Shown one piece after another: positions 8,604 to 17,859 of a DNA stretch of 64,000 nt (position 1 is its first letter; each line of letters begins with the position of its first letter). The position numbers and the translations under genes are program-made. This DNA is from Deltaproteobacteria bacterium GWA2_38_16. GTDB lineage: Bacteria; Bdellovibrionota; JACOXK01; 2-02-FULL-40-11. The notes below the pieces were generated by a model. The model made no database searches and was not told where the DNA came from. It was given only the letters and a program-made list of their open reading frames with translations. The DNA lies in the NCBI GenBank assembly GCA_001797335.1, contig MGPE01000002.1, forward strand, positions 174,938 through 238,937. The letters are read 5' to 3'.

Positions 8604-10680
8604 CACGCTCAGAAAAAAGTCTTACAATCACAGATCTTTTACAGCTTACTGTATAGGTAGAAGGATCCGGAGGCATGGCTGAAGGGAATGCCCCATAGGT
8701 TAATGCATAAAAGAACACATTCTTTCGAATATCATCCCAGCTGGTTGTGTAATAATTCCACGTATCTGACCAGGTAGCTGTGGAGGTACTTACTCCTCCT
8801 TTAGCCTTGTAGTATTCAAAAGCTTCTTTCACCAGAGGTTCAAAATGAGGGTACATTCCTGTCAATTCAGCTAAAGACAAAACACCGTTCAGATCGGTAT
8901 CGTATTTTAAGAAAATATGTTCCACAAGCCTCATAAATCCACAAACCATTCTTAATTGATTGTCTGTAGGAATTTGAGCAGGATCAATATCAAACATTTT
9001 TACAATAAATAATACATAATTATAAAGCACTTTATGGGAAGGAAAACTCCGAACCAATTGCGAAAAATAATTTTGAAATTGCCCAGACTCCACCCATTCT
9101 TCCCAAGAAAGTGGCTTCATCGTTAACGAAGCTAAGAATCGATCATTTTCAATCCCAAAGCTCACCATATCTAAAATTTCAAAACGATCTAGGGCATCAT
9201 CTCTATTACTATTAATTAAAAGCTTATCTCCAATCACCAAAATAATCTTCCCAACTACATCAGGATTTAGAGCCGTGGCCGATTCTACCGAAGAACCATC
9301 CCCCATCAGTTTTTTAAATCCTGATATTAAATGCTGCACAGATCGAACAATGCCTGACAATTCAGAACTCACCACCAATTTCCCATCACGATTCATGTCA
9401 TAAACAGAAATTAAGTGATCAATAAAATAAAGAAGCATAGACGATAACTTTACCTCTGATATCGTTAAGGCATTTACATTGGCTTGATTAGGTTGAAGGG
9501 GATTTTTCCATAGAGGTTTTATTTTTTCGAAATCCGTTTTATTTACATGATTTGAAAAATCTTCTTCTGCCTTTTTAGCACTTTCTCTTGCCCCTAATAA
9601 CAATAGGTGCATTTTTTGGACATCTGTTCTGGTAAAATCAAGATCCTGGTTTTGAAACACATATCCTTTTAACGCCACCAAGGCATTGACAAAAATACCT
9701 GCTTCTTCTTCGGAGGATGCCAGATGTAGCATCCCCAAAAGTCTACTTAAATCTGAAGCCCGAACTTTCTCTCCTTCGCTTTTATAAAAAGCCTCTAAAA
9801 AACTATCGAGAAGTAAATTATATTTTTCAAACATCGCTGAAAATTGGGGAGTATCTAACATTTTTTCTTCATATAAAACTTGAATCTCAAATATTTTTTC
9901 AAAAGTATCCCTCGTCATTTTTAATACAGAGCCAATATCTTCTTTAGCAATATACTGGTCCGAATGATTATAAATAATTCGATTAATTAAATAGGCCGCA
10001 TCGATATACCGATTCCAGGATTCTAAATGAAAATATTTCTGTTGATTTAAAATAACCTTCTTCACAAGCGGAATATTTATTCTGCCCTTTGAATCCTGAA
10101 GAAGAATTTCAACAGCCTTCATAATCTCTGAAAAAACGTCTCTTTTAATTTCCCAATATTGATGTTGGTCCGAAGAAGCGTCCGGTATATTTAATTTCTT
10201 CTGAAGCTCAGAAACATTAGAAATGTGCCGAGCAGTAAGCCTCATTCGCCTAAACATTTCTTTGATATCGGCAAAAGAAATCCGGCTTTGATCAGACCCC
10301 AAGATAATATGAATAATCCCTACAAATCTCTCTACCCACAATTGAATATTTTTAGATTCTGCTAATACACCTGAGGTTAAAATAATTTCGATTTCTTTTG
10401 GAGAATAAGAGTCTTTTTGTTCTCCCATTAATTTTGAAGCTCCTTTTAACAACAAAAATTCACAGCGATCAATCATTTCTTCAAAATCAGCTGCCTCCAA
10501 CGTTCCTGCTTCATATTTTTTATAATTTTTTTCGATTAAATAAAAACTTTCTTTAGTTGCTTTATCATTTTTATCATAATGAACATGAAGTTCTGGAAGA
10601 GAAGGTGTATTTTCTCCAAATCCACAACTTACCCCTATCATGGCAATGCAGCCTAAAAAGAAAAGTCGTTTAAAAAGCAT
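8578..10680 (-). CDS. Predicted EF-hand lipoprotein of unknown function
   Basis: The ~700-residue protein starts with MLFKRLFFLGCIAMIGVSC, a lipoprotein-type signal with Cys at residue 19 (the -3 position is Gly, slightly off consensus). The body is helical. Two calcium-loop-like segments are visible: DMNRDGKLVVSSE near residue 428 (position 12 is Ser, so degenerate) and DTDLNGVLSLAE near 594, a canonical EF-hand loop. It is the last gene of the minus-strand operon from 15539; its ATG at 10680, with AGAGGTG upstream, overlaps the barrel gene by 11 bp. A GTG two codons earlier is possible. The family is not recognised; a calcium-responsive envelope protein is inferred. Confidence 0.75.
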   Translation of the reverse strand: MLFKRLFFLGCIAMIGVSCGFGENTPSLPELHVHYDKNDKATKESFYLIEKNYKKYEAGTLEAADFEEMIDRCEFLLLKGASKLMGEQKDSYSPKEIEIILTSGVLAESKNIQLWVERFVGIIHIILGSDQSRISFADIKEMFRRMRLTARHISNVSELQKKLNIPDASSDQHQYWEIKRDVFSEIMKAVEILLQDSKGRINIPLVKKVILNQQKYFHLESWNRYIDAAYLINRIIYNHSDQYIAKEDIGSVLKMTRDTFEKIFEIQVLYEEKMLDTPQFSAMFEKYNLLLDSFLEAFYKSEGEKVRASDLSRLLGMLHLASSEEEAGIFVNALVALKGYVFQNQDLDFTRTDVQKMHLLLLGARESAKKAEEDFSNHVNKTDFEKIKPLWKNPLQPNQANVNALTISEVKLSSMLLYFIDHLISVYDMNRDGKLVVSSELSGIVRSVQHLISGFKKLMGDGSSVESATALNPDVVGKIILVIGDKLLINSNRDDALDRFEILDMVSFGIENDRFLASLTMKPLSWEEWVESGQFQNYFSQLVRSFPSHKVLYNYVLFIVKMFDIDPAQIPTDNQLRMVCGFMRLVEHIFLKYDTDLNGVLSLAELTGMYPHFEPLVKEAFEYYKAKGGVSTSTATWSDTWNYYTTSWDDIRKNVFFYALTYGAFPSAMPPDPSTYTVSCKRSVIVRLFSERVKEFLKDE

Positions 10681-12070
10681 AGGCACCTCTCAACCAAATT
10701 CTATCGTTATCTCTAAATTGTCCCCAATAGGTGTCATCTTTCCCAATGATAGAATCTAGGCCCATAGAAACATTAATCTGAGAAATGGGGACCCATAAAA
10801 GTCCATTTTTCCATAGTCCTTGATCCAAAGAAAACGCTACTTCAGAGGCCGAAAATAAAGAAAGTTTTGGAATCGGCTTCCAGCTAATTTTCCCTATAAA
10901 GTTATGAAGCGATGGAGAAGGAATTTTAAAATTAGGATCTATGTAAGGATGAAATTGTTTGGTAGAAGAAAAACCTAAAAGTACCTGTACAGGAGGAAGC
11001 CATAATTTTTCTTTGGTTTGAATAAAGAAGGCATTTTTCCATTCTTGACTTTGAGCCAAATCTTCTCGAATACCTTCAGGGTTATCTGGAATCCGATAAA
11101 GGCTCTCTAAAGAAAGATCGACAAATGAATTTTGAACTTTGCCTTCTAATCCATAGGCAAACTGTCTATAAAATTTAGGATATACATCCACATTTCCTTC
11201 TACAGCACTATTTTGTGGAATATTTAACAGCCCATCAATTTTAATTCTAGGACGTGGATCATAGGTATTTACCATAATGCCGGACAATTTATACTGATCA
11301 AAAAAATCTTTAAGCGTCATCCGAATCATCCAACCCGCTTTAAAAATAACATCACTCACTTTTGGGATATGAAGCTTATAGTTTAAAGGAACCGGCGCTG
11401 TCCCAACAGTAGCCGTGTAATATAGGGGCAATGCCCACCGAGATGGAGAATAAAATTTTCCTTTATCATTGGTATCATAAATAGGGCCTCCGAGATTTGG
11501 GACAAACAAAGGACTTAAAATCAACTCAATATCTAGCAGATCCTGTTGAACAGAGGTTAAAAATCCCACCACCCCGTTAGCGCGGGTTTGAAGAGGATCA
11601 ATCGCAAATTTAGGGAAAAGCTGTTTTATAGGACTATATTCATCGGGGCCTCCCCAGTCTGGCAATATTCGCCCCACCTTAAAAGAAGCAATGGAATGTT
11701 TATAAATGCTATGCCAGCCCACATACGCAGATTGAAGATCAAGCCAACCAGACGATGTTTTAGGAAATGCCCACCAAAGATCCCCCTTGGCTGCAATATC
11801 TATATGATCGCTCAAGGAATACAAAAAATCTGTGCCTAAGCTTATTCTTGATTCAAAAGATTGCCCGGTTCCATGTGAAGAGGCATAAAAAAAGTTATTG
11901 AGCTCAGGTAGAAACTTGGCCTCCTGTGAAGAAGATAAAGAAGAGGGATTACTCTTCCAAAAGGGCTGAATCTGTGTGTTTTCCTGGGCACTTACCAGGC
12001 CATCCATACTGCCTAAAACACAGAGGCACACTCCCAAAACAACACTCCATACACGTCTATTTACCTGCAT
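10670..12070 (-). CDS. Predicted outer-membrane beta-barrel protein
   Basis: From the ATG at 12070 the product is ~466 residues with a signal peptide (VWSVVLGVCLCVLGSMDGLVSAQ) and then alternating amphipathic strands typical of an outer-membrane barrel (GTDFLYSLSDHIDIAAKGDLWW, LHNFIGKISWKPIPKLSLF), ending IWLRGAYAF with a terminal Phe, the usual barrel-insertion signal. The open frame reaches 12130, but the ATG at 12070 has AAGGAGC four bases upstream and gives a proper signal peptide. That ribosome site lies in a perfect palindrome (12072-12099). The specific porin family is not recognised. It sits between a secreted HEAT-like protein and an EF-hand lipoprotein in one operon. Confidence 0.78.
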   Translation of the reverse strand: MQVNRRVWSVVLGVCLCVLGSMDGLVSAQENTQIQPFWKSNPSSLSSSQEAKFLPELNNFFYASSHGTGQSFESRISLGTDFLYSLSDHIDIAAKGDLWWAFPKTSSGWLDLQSAYVGWHSIYKHSIASFKVGRILPDWGGPDEYSPIKQLFPKFAIDPLQTRANGVVGFLTSVQQDLLDIELILSPLFVPNLGGPIYDTNDKGKFYSPSRWALPLYYTATVGTAPVPLNYKLHIPKVSDVIFKAGWMIRMTLKDFFDQYKLSGIMVNTYDPRPRIKIDGLLNIPQNSAVEGNVDVYPKFYRQFAYGLEGKVQNSFVDLSLESLYRIPDNPEGIREDLAQSQEWKNAFFIQTKEKLWLPPVQVLLGFSSTKQFHPYIDPNFKIPSPSLHNFIGKISWKPIPKLSLFSASEVAFSLDQGLWKNGLLWVPISQINVSMGLDSIIGKDDTYWGQFRDNDRIWLRGAYAF

Positions 12071-12071
12071 C

Positions 12072-12099
12072 TTTGCTCCTTCTATATAGAAGGAGCAAA
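12072..12099 (-). promoter_or_regulatory. 28-bp perfect palindrome over a ribosome binding site
   Basis: The left arm TTTGCTCCTTCTAT is followed directly by its reverse complement. On the minus-strand mRNA the 3' arm contains the AAGGAGC Shine-Dalgarno of the gene starting at 12070 and pairs with the 5' arm, so a hairpin would hide the ribosome site. It could equally be a protein-binding operator. Confidence 0.7.
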
Positions 12100-12153
12100 C
12101 TTTATGCCATAAGTAGCTTTTCATAAGCAACTGATTTTATTGGATTTTTATGA

Positions 12154-14160
12154 TTAGTGTTTTTCAAGAAAAAGGTTGACAGTGCCCATTTTGGGCACCC
12201 AAAGCTCTTCTTCATAAAGTTCAAGGTCTAAGGTTGGATAAAGGCCAATATCCCCCCTATATTTACGAAAAAGTCTTTCTTGAACCCCAGGGGCCTCTTT
12301 TAAGGTCTCTGTCAAAACCAGCTGATCTTGCAAAAGAGACATCATCTGCCCATAGACATCAGAACTTAACTCATCTATTTCTAAAAAATGCTCTTCTTCC
12401 AATTCCATCCATTGAAATACTGTCAGAGAGGGTTCTGGATCATTCCAAAAATAATATACCTCCTGATCAGAAGGTTTTTTTCGATCTTTCCCATAAAAAG
12501 AAGTGTATTCAATTTCAGGAATAGAAAAATTCTCTCCCCGTGAAATCCAATCAGGCTCCACAAAAACAAATTCCAACGGATATTGCGACTGAAATTCTTG
12601 AATCACTTTTTGAAAAATTTTTACTTTTTCTTCTGCAGTCATCTCTTGAGAAATTAACGAATGATACGCCTTCTCAAATTGTGACTTTCTTCCTTCTAAA
12701 TGAGAAAACATCTGATCTCTCATTTTCATATTCATAATGCCCCCGCAAAACCACATCAGGGCAGCCAACATGAAATCCCCCCCAGAGCTTAAATATTGTC
12801 CTTTGGTTTCTTCCAAAGCGTTGACTAAAGCAATGGCAGGGGGATAAGCCGATGTCTTGTCTTGAGACAAAATCTCCTGAGCCATTGTAAAATAAAATTG
12901 CAATGCTTCTTTTAATTTCTCTTGGGTAATGTGTGAATATTTTTTAAGTTCACGGGCTAAAAGTATTTTTTGCTCATCTAAATCAGATTCTAATTTTTGA
13001 ATATGATCTTTCGACCCCCGATCAGAGTCGGAGGCGACAACGGAAAGATCTAGATCAAAAATAGACAGGGCTTCTTGTTCCAATACTCCTAAAAATTCTT
13101 TAGAAAAAATATCACGATAAAAACCCTGAATGAGCGTTTTGGCTTCTCCTGCATGAGCCGGATCTTTTTCTTTATAGACATCTAAAGAAGGAAACGTAAA
13201 CCACACGGCTTGAAGTTTAGCTTTAGGTATTCTTAAAAGAATTTTCACTTCAGAATGTTCTTTTAAAAATTGATCCACCTCTTCAGGAGTCCGAGTTTCA
13301 TCCGGATGATTCTGCTTAAATTGGGCATAACTGTTTTTTAAAGACTCATGATAATCCGAAATGTGATCTCGTAAGTATTGAGGGCCAAAGTCATCTCGGT
13401 AGCGCCCTTTTCTCCGAAGTTCTTCTTCAATTAAATATTTTAAAATCTCTTTTTTGGTCTGGCGATAGATATTTTCTTTAATCTGTGCCTTAGTCTCTTC
13501 CATCCATCGCCGCCAAATATACTGCTTTAATTTAGAAATTGTATAATATTCCAAAACGCCTTGAGACGCATTAACCCCCAGCAATAATTTATCCATCAAT
13601 GCTTCTTGAAACAGTGGATGTTCATATCGCTTTAAAAGATCTCCCATGCTTTTTTCAACATGTCCGTCCAGTTGACTTCGACTTGGAAGTGCACGCCCCC
13701 GACTGCTGCTATAAATAGATTCTGAAATTCTTTTTCCCGCATAAGTATCTATTTCTAGATCCAAGATTTTATCTAAAAGATAAAATTGACTAAAGGCCTG
13801 AGCATCCCCTTTCCAGGGATCTTCTTTTATTTTTTCTTGAAACAGGGTCTTTCGAAGGGAAAAATCCTGATTTTGATGATGAAAAGATAAAATAACAACA
13901 TCTTCTTGAAATAAAAATCGCTGCATTTCTCGTCTAACCGTTCTGGCAGCAGAAACAATATCCGCATTAGGTTCAAGCTCAATGACTTGAAGTAAAAAAT
14001 CCAATGCATGAGAAGATGGAAATTGAGCTAAGTCCAAAACCAATGTTTTACGAACGGTAGGATCTATCTCAGAATTAAGACGCTGAACAATATCAGAATA
14101 TGTTTCCGATATGGAAATTCCAGGAATCAGTAAAAAAATGAAAAGAAGCTTTTTTACCAT
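12154..14160 (-). CDS. Large secreted protein with HEAT-like N-terminus, unknown function
   Basis: The 668-residue protein has a signal peptide (MVKKLLFIFLLIPGISIS, then ETYSD) and an N-terminal segment of HEAT-like helix pairs (IVQRLNSEIDPTVRKTLVLDLAQF, then ALDFLLQVIELEPNADIV). The rest is helical and acidic with a coiled-coil-like middle (LESDLDEQKILLARELKKYS). No enzyme motif is seen. Its ATG overlaps the stop of the upstream porin-like gene by 7 bp and the next barrel gene follows 84 bp on, so it belongs to a four-gene envelope operon. It may be a periplasmic scaffold, which is inference from context. Confidence 0.75.
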   Translation of the reverse strand: MVKKLLFIFLLIPGISISETYSDIVQRLNSEIDPTVRKTLVLDLAQFPSSHALDFLLQVIELEPNADIVSAARTVRREMQRFLFQEDVVILSFHHQNQDFSLRKTLFQEKIKEDPWKGDAQAFSQFYLLDKILDLEIDTYAGKRISESIYSSSRGRALPSRSQLDGHVEKSMGDLLKRYEHPLFQEALMDKLLLGVNASQGVLEYYTISKLKQYIWRRWMEETKAQIKENIYRQTKKEILKYLIEEELRRKGRYRDDFGPQYLRDHISDYHESLKNSYAQFKQNHPDETRTPEEVDQFLKEHSEVKILLRIPKAKLQAVWFTFPSLDVYKEKDPAHAGEAKTLIQGFYRDIFSKEFLGVLEQEALSIFDLDLSVVASDSDRGSKDHIQKLESDLDEQKILLARELKKYSHITQEKLKEALQFYFTMAQEILSQDKTSAYPPAIALVNALEETKGQYLSSGGDFMLAALMWFCGGIMNMKMRDQMFSHLEGRKSQFEKAYHSLISQEMTAEEKVKIFQKVIQEFQSQYPLEFVFVEPDWISRGENFSIPEIEYTSFYGKDRKKPSDQEVYYFWNDPEPSLTVFQWMELEEEHFLEIDELSSDVYGQMMSLLQDQLVLTETLKEAPGVQERLFRKYRGDIGLYPTLDLELYEEELWVPKMGTVNLFLEKH

Positions 14161-15539
14161 ATGACTTCAAAATCGGTGGTAAAAATAATTTCTCCATCTC
14201 TGTCTGGATCTGAGGATTCAAGCACGTATCCCAAATTTAATTTAAGTGCGACACTATAATCCACCAAGGGATATAAGAGGCCAACTGAAAATACCGAACC
14301 ATCGGACAAGGCTATTTGCGGATCATCTTGTTGAGACTGAAAACGAGCCCCAATTTCTATGGGGCGAGCCGGTTTTAATTTTTTACCCGGTTCTGGCTCT
14401 GGATCAGAAGGTTTAATCTTTTTCGTCCACCCCACAACCCACGACTGATCGGTAATATCTCCCGTTTTACGACGACGAACAAATTCAGTAAAAATTTCTC
14501 CCAGTTCTTGTCCTGTTAATAAATTTAAATCAATTTTCATTCCAAACACAGACATTTCTTGAGTTAAGGTGGGATCTGTCACGGCATCTGTCTCACCAGC
14601 CGTTGATTTGCCAGAACCAATTCGGGCAAATCCACCCCAAAGATCAATGGGTTTAAAATTAAACACCTTAAAGCGATTTAAGACAGATAAAGACATCAAA
14701 ACTCTCACCGCAAAATCATCCATTCCCCCATTATCTTTATCCAAATTAAAACTAGCTGCCTGAACCCAAACTTGTCTTTCGATGATATCGGGATTGGGAT
14801 TTGGCGGATCCATATGTCCCAAACCAATATCTGCACGAATGGCCATAGAAGTATTGAGTTTATATTTATCTAAAATCGATTTATTGGAAAAAACAGAGGC
14901 TTCTACCACTTCGTGAAGAAAAGGCTCTTGAACTTGTCCTAAATATACTTTGACCTCCACTTGATCTTTATTGATGGGACGATAATAAATATAGGCACTT
15001 TCAAAATCGAGTTTTGAAACTTGATCCCTAAGCTCTCCTTTGACAACTTCATCTTCCAAAAATTTTCGAACGTTTAAAGAAATTTCAGAGCCCCATCCTG
15101 AAACCCGAACAAAAGGAGTAATTTTGGCATAATACACACTCATCCGATCTGTACCACCACTGCTTCTCGAATTCATCCCAGGGTTAATGTCAAACTTAAC
15201 CCCATAAGCACCGTCTGAACCAATGGAGTTGACCATGTAGCGCCCTCTTAAATCTTGGTTTCTTTCTAACCAACGCTCTTGTTTATCTTCCTCTTCTTTC
15301 TTTTTATCTGCAAGTTTTCGAGCAATAGCGCCGGGAAGACGTCGTTGAACTTCTTGCTCTACCTGCGCTGGCAACTGTTCATCCAAAGCCTCTTGAACGG
15401 CTTTTCGAATTTGGGCTTCTAAATCTGGATTGGTAATGGGAGGTTCTGGTTCTGTCCCCTGACCAAAGCTAATGGGACTATATAAATAGACCAGTAATAA
15501 AAATAAGACAAAACACAGTAACCGATTGATATTTCTCAT
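14154..15539 (-). CDS. Outer-membrane porin-like protein with N-terminal coiled coil
   Basis: From the ATG at 15539 (GGGGGG upstream) the ~461-residue product has a signal peptide (LLCFVLFLLLVYLYSPISFGQ), a charged helical segment (residues ~30-90, DLEAQIRKAVQEALDEQ and onward), and then a long region of alternating amphipathic strands ending FTTDFEVIW with an aromatic terminal residue. This order, periplasmic coiled coil then barrel, resembles trimeric porins anchored to peptidoglycan, though no SLH motif is seen. The frame extends eight codons further upstream to 15563, without a better ribosome site. It is the first gene of the 8578-15539 operon. Confidence 0.78.
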   Translation of the reverse strand: MRNINRLLCFVLFLLLVYLYSPISFGQGTEPEPPITNPDLEAQIRKAVQEALDEQLPAQVEQEVQRRLPGAIARKLADKKKEEEDKQERWLERNQDLRGRYMVNSIGSDGAYGVKFDINPGMNSRSSGGTDRMSVYYAKITPFVRVSGWGSEISLNVRKFLEDEVVKGELRDQVSKLDFESAYIYYRPINKDQVEVKVYLGQVQEPFLHEVVEASVFSNKSILDKYKLNTSMAIRADIGLGHMDPPNPNPDIIERQVWVQAASFNLDKDNGGMDDFAVRVLMSLSVLNRFKVFNFKPIDLWGGFARIGSGKSTAGETDAVTDPTLTQEMSVFGMKIDLNLLTGQELGEIFTEFVRRRKTGDITDQSWVVGWTKKIKPSDPEPEPGKKLKPARPIEIGARFQSQQDDPQIALSDGSVFSVGLLYPLVDYSVALKLNLGYVLESSDPDRDGEIIFTTDFEVIW

Positions 15540-15563
15540 GTTTCCCCCCATAAAAAAGGCCAT

Positions 15564-15597
15564 AAAAAAAGGGCATCGGTAAAGAACCGATACCCTT
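15564..15597 (-). terminator. Rho-independent terminator of the PLD gene pair
   Basis: On the minus strand GGGTATCGGT, a 5-base loop and ACCGATGCCC form a 10-bp stem with one mismatch, followed by seven T. It lies between the stop of the PLD-LTD gene (15649) and the porin-like gene (15539), so it separates the two transcripts or attenuates read-through. Confidence 0.8.
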
Positions 15598-15648
15598 ATT
15601 ATTGGGCATCAGAAATAGCATAAAAACTAGTCAAAGACAAGGCTGGAA

Positions 15649-17859
15649 TTAATATGAAAATCCGGGCGTGTAGGAGTTATTTTTATTGGGCTCCCAATCA
15701 GACGGTTTACTATAATGTCTTAACCCATACCAATAAAGTGCATATTGATCACTGGCATAATTTTCCTGATGTACCTCAAAATTATCCCAATCAAAATCCC
15801 TATGAATTCTTTCTAAAGACTGTCCTTTGGAAAGTTTGAGTTTAAATTGCTTCCCTCCTCCTAATAAGAAATCTACAAAATCTCCCATCACTGAAAGAGA
15901 AAAAGCACCATTCACATCAAACCGATCAGAAATCGTAAATTTATCGGGATAAAAAAGAGTAACAAAATTATAGGGCATTAATCCATTGCCCACCATGCTA
16001 TCTCCAGGATCTGAACATACAAAAAGTTTTGGATAAAATTCATAAAATTCTTTAGGCTTTCGGCCATGAATAGCTTCAAATTGCTCAGAGAATTGTTCTA
16101 AAAAAGGTTCCAAATATTCTAATTTAAAATCTCTTCCCACAATAAGTCCATACTCTCCAGGCTCCAAAGTTTGAAGTTCTGGATGTAAAAAATACGCTTC
16201 TTCAGGATGATTAAGCCCATACGTATTATTGAGAGGATCATTGTAGTAAGAGACTAAATCATCGGTCGTCCCACTGAGCTTTGGATCTTCATACCAAGGA
16301 ATATTCCCATTCCAAAGCTTCCATCCCGTTATATCCACTTCTTGTCTATTGGGATTATAAAGTTCCACATACCGTCCATCTGTACCCTGGGGAGAATCAA
16401 ATAAAATTTCTGAAATCTCTAGCGGCTTTTGATCTTGAGGAAATTCATCGATTTGCCATTGAGGAGGCGCATATTCTGGATACGCATTTTTATAAGTTGG
16501 CGCAAACACTTCTTGATAAACCTGCTCTACCAACTCAGGATCTCGAATAATAATCGCACTTTCATCATTTGTATTTTCAGCGCTGGTACTAAAATTATAA
16601 GATCCTAAAATTAAAATCTTTCGATCAATAATAATAAATTTATGATGCAGCATCCCTCGAAAAGCGGCCATGCGAACGGGAATATTCATATTTAACATTT
16701 CTTGATAGGGCCCTTTGGTAGCTCCTAAGCGATTAAAAATTCCATACACATATACTTTTTGAACCCGTCCTCCAAGTTCCCCGGGAGGGTAAAAATAAGT
16801 AGCTGCATTGTAAAATTTCCCTTCGTTTTCTTTTCCACCGTAAGCAGAAATTAATTCTTTCCATTGAGTATCTGGAATAATACTGTCAGAAAAAGTGCCA
16901 TCGTCATTTCCTGTTCTTAAAATCCCTTCTTTAATATTTTGCCAAGGTTCTTCACGAATGGCGACGGGATAAATATTATAAGGATTATATTGTGTTTTAT
17001 CGGTGAGAGCTTTGTTCATGATAGTTTGATAAATCATGGCATTGTCTAACGTATACGTAGCAAAGTGAATGGATTCTTGAGCAGAATATAAGGCTTCCAC
17101 TACCTGTTTTTGAATATTATGAAGAGGAGCAAAATAAAATTCTATTTTTGATCCATTAATCTCTTTTGAAGGATAGGAAATAGCATCTCCAAGTCCAAAA
17201 AAATCTTTGGCATCTAAGCCATTAATGGTAGAGGGTTGATCTGAAACTACCTGTAGATTTTCTCCAACACTAAACACTCCCCCTTTTTGTTTTTGAAATT
17301 TTCCCTCAACCATTTGTTTAAAATCTAAATAAAAAATATCAGCCACTTCGGAGTCTCTAATTAAAAAGGACAGATTCCCATTTTCCAATGAACACGAAGG
17401 AGTAATATTAGTAGACCCCATCCAGACTCGAGCCCTGGAAGTTCCTCGATCTATAATGCAATACTTATTGTGTTGAAGACGTTTGTGGTGAGCATCAGAG
17501 GCACCATCATCGATCATTTGAACGCCTGCCGCTTCTAATTTTTGTCGTTGAGCCACATATTCTGCCACCCCATGTTCAGCAGCATCATACCATTCCGCAT
17601 CTGTCGTGAGCGTTACTGAAACTCCTCGTTTTTTAGCTCGAATAAACGCATCCGCAATTTTAGGATCACTAATTTGAAAAAAAGAACCTTCTAATGTTTT
17701 TTTAGCTGCATCGATTTCTCGGATTAAATTAGGCCTAGGCCCCTTACCATTGGGATTATCATTGGGAGGAAGTGTATAAAAAAAATCAATAGATGAAGCA
17801 AAAACTGAAATAGACGTGAAATAAAAAACAAAGATAATACTTTTTAAAAATGGCCTCAT
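15649..17859 (-). CDS. Secreted phospholipase D-fold protein with lamin-tail domain
   Basis: The 736-residue protein has a signal peptide (IIFVFYFTSISVFA) and two PLD catalytic HKD motifs: QHNKYCIID in the first half and HHKFIIID, followed by GSYNFS, in the second. After these a lamin-tail-like beta domain (ISEILFDSPQGTDGRYVELYNP, then ITGWKLWNG) is visible near residues 500-540. The PLD fold covers phospholipases, nucleases and phosphotransferases; with an LTD and export signal a secreted nuclease or lipase is plausible but undecided. Its start overlaps the stop of the upstream PLD gene by 4 bp. Confidence 0.85.
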   Translation of the reverse strand: MRPFLKSIIFVFYFTSISVFASSIDFFYTLPPNDNPNGKGPRPNLIREIDAAKKTLEGSFFQISDPKIADAFIRAKKRGVSVTLTTDAEWYDAAEHGVAEYVAQRQKLEAAGVQMIDDGASDAHHKRLQHNKYCIIDRGTSRARVWMGSTNITPSCSLENGNLSFLIRDSEVADIFYLDFKQMVEGKFQKQKGGVFSVGENLQVVSDQPSTINGLDAKDFFGLGDAISYPSKEINGSKIEFYFAPLHNIQKQVVEALYSAQESIHFATYTLDNAMIYQTIMNKALTDKTQYNPYNIYPVAIREEPWQNIKEGILRTGNDDGTFSDSIIPDTQWKELISAYGGKENEGKFYNAATYFYPPGELGGRVQKVYVYGIFNRLGATKGPYQEMLNMNIPVRMAAFRGMLHHKFIIIDRKILILGSYNFSTSAENTNDESAIIIRDPELVEQVYQEVFAPTYKNAYPEYAPPQWQIDEFPQDQKPLEISEILFDSPQGTDGRYVELYNPNRQEVDITGWKLWNGNIPWYEDPKLSGTTDDLVSYYNDPLNNTYGLNHPEEAYFLHPELQTLEPGEYGLIVGRDFKLEYLEPFLEQFSEQFEAIHGRKPKEFYEFYPKLFVCSDPGDSMVGNGLMPYNFVTLFYPDKFTISDRFDVNGAFSLSVMGDFVDFLLGGGKQFKLKLSKGQSLERIHRDFDWDNFEVHQENYASDQYALYWYGLRHYSKPSDWEPNKNNSYTPGFSY

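Noticed and set aside
12071-12130. Start of the barrel gene at 12124-12130
   Set aside because: It would put a polar stretch before the signal peptide and ignore the AAGGAGC site directly before the ATG at 12070.
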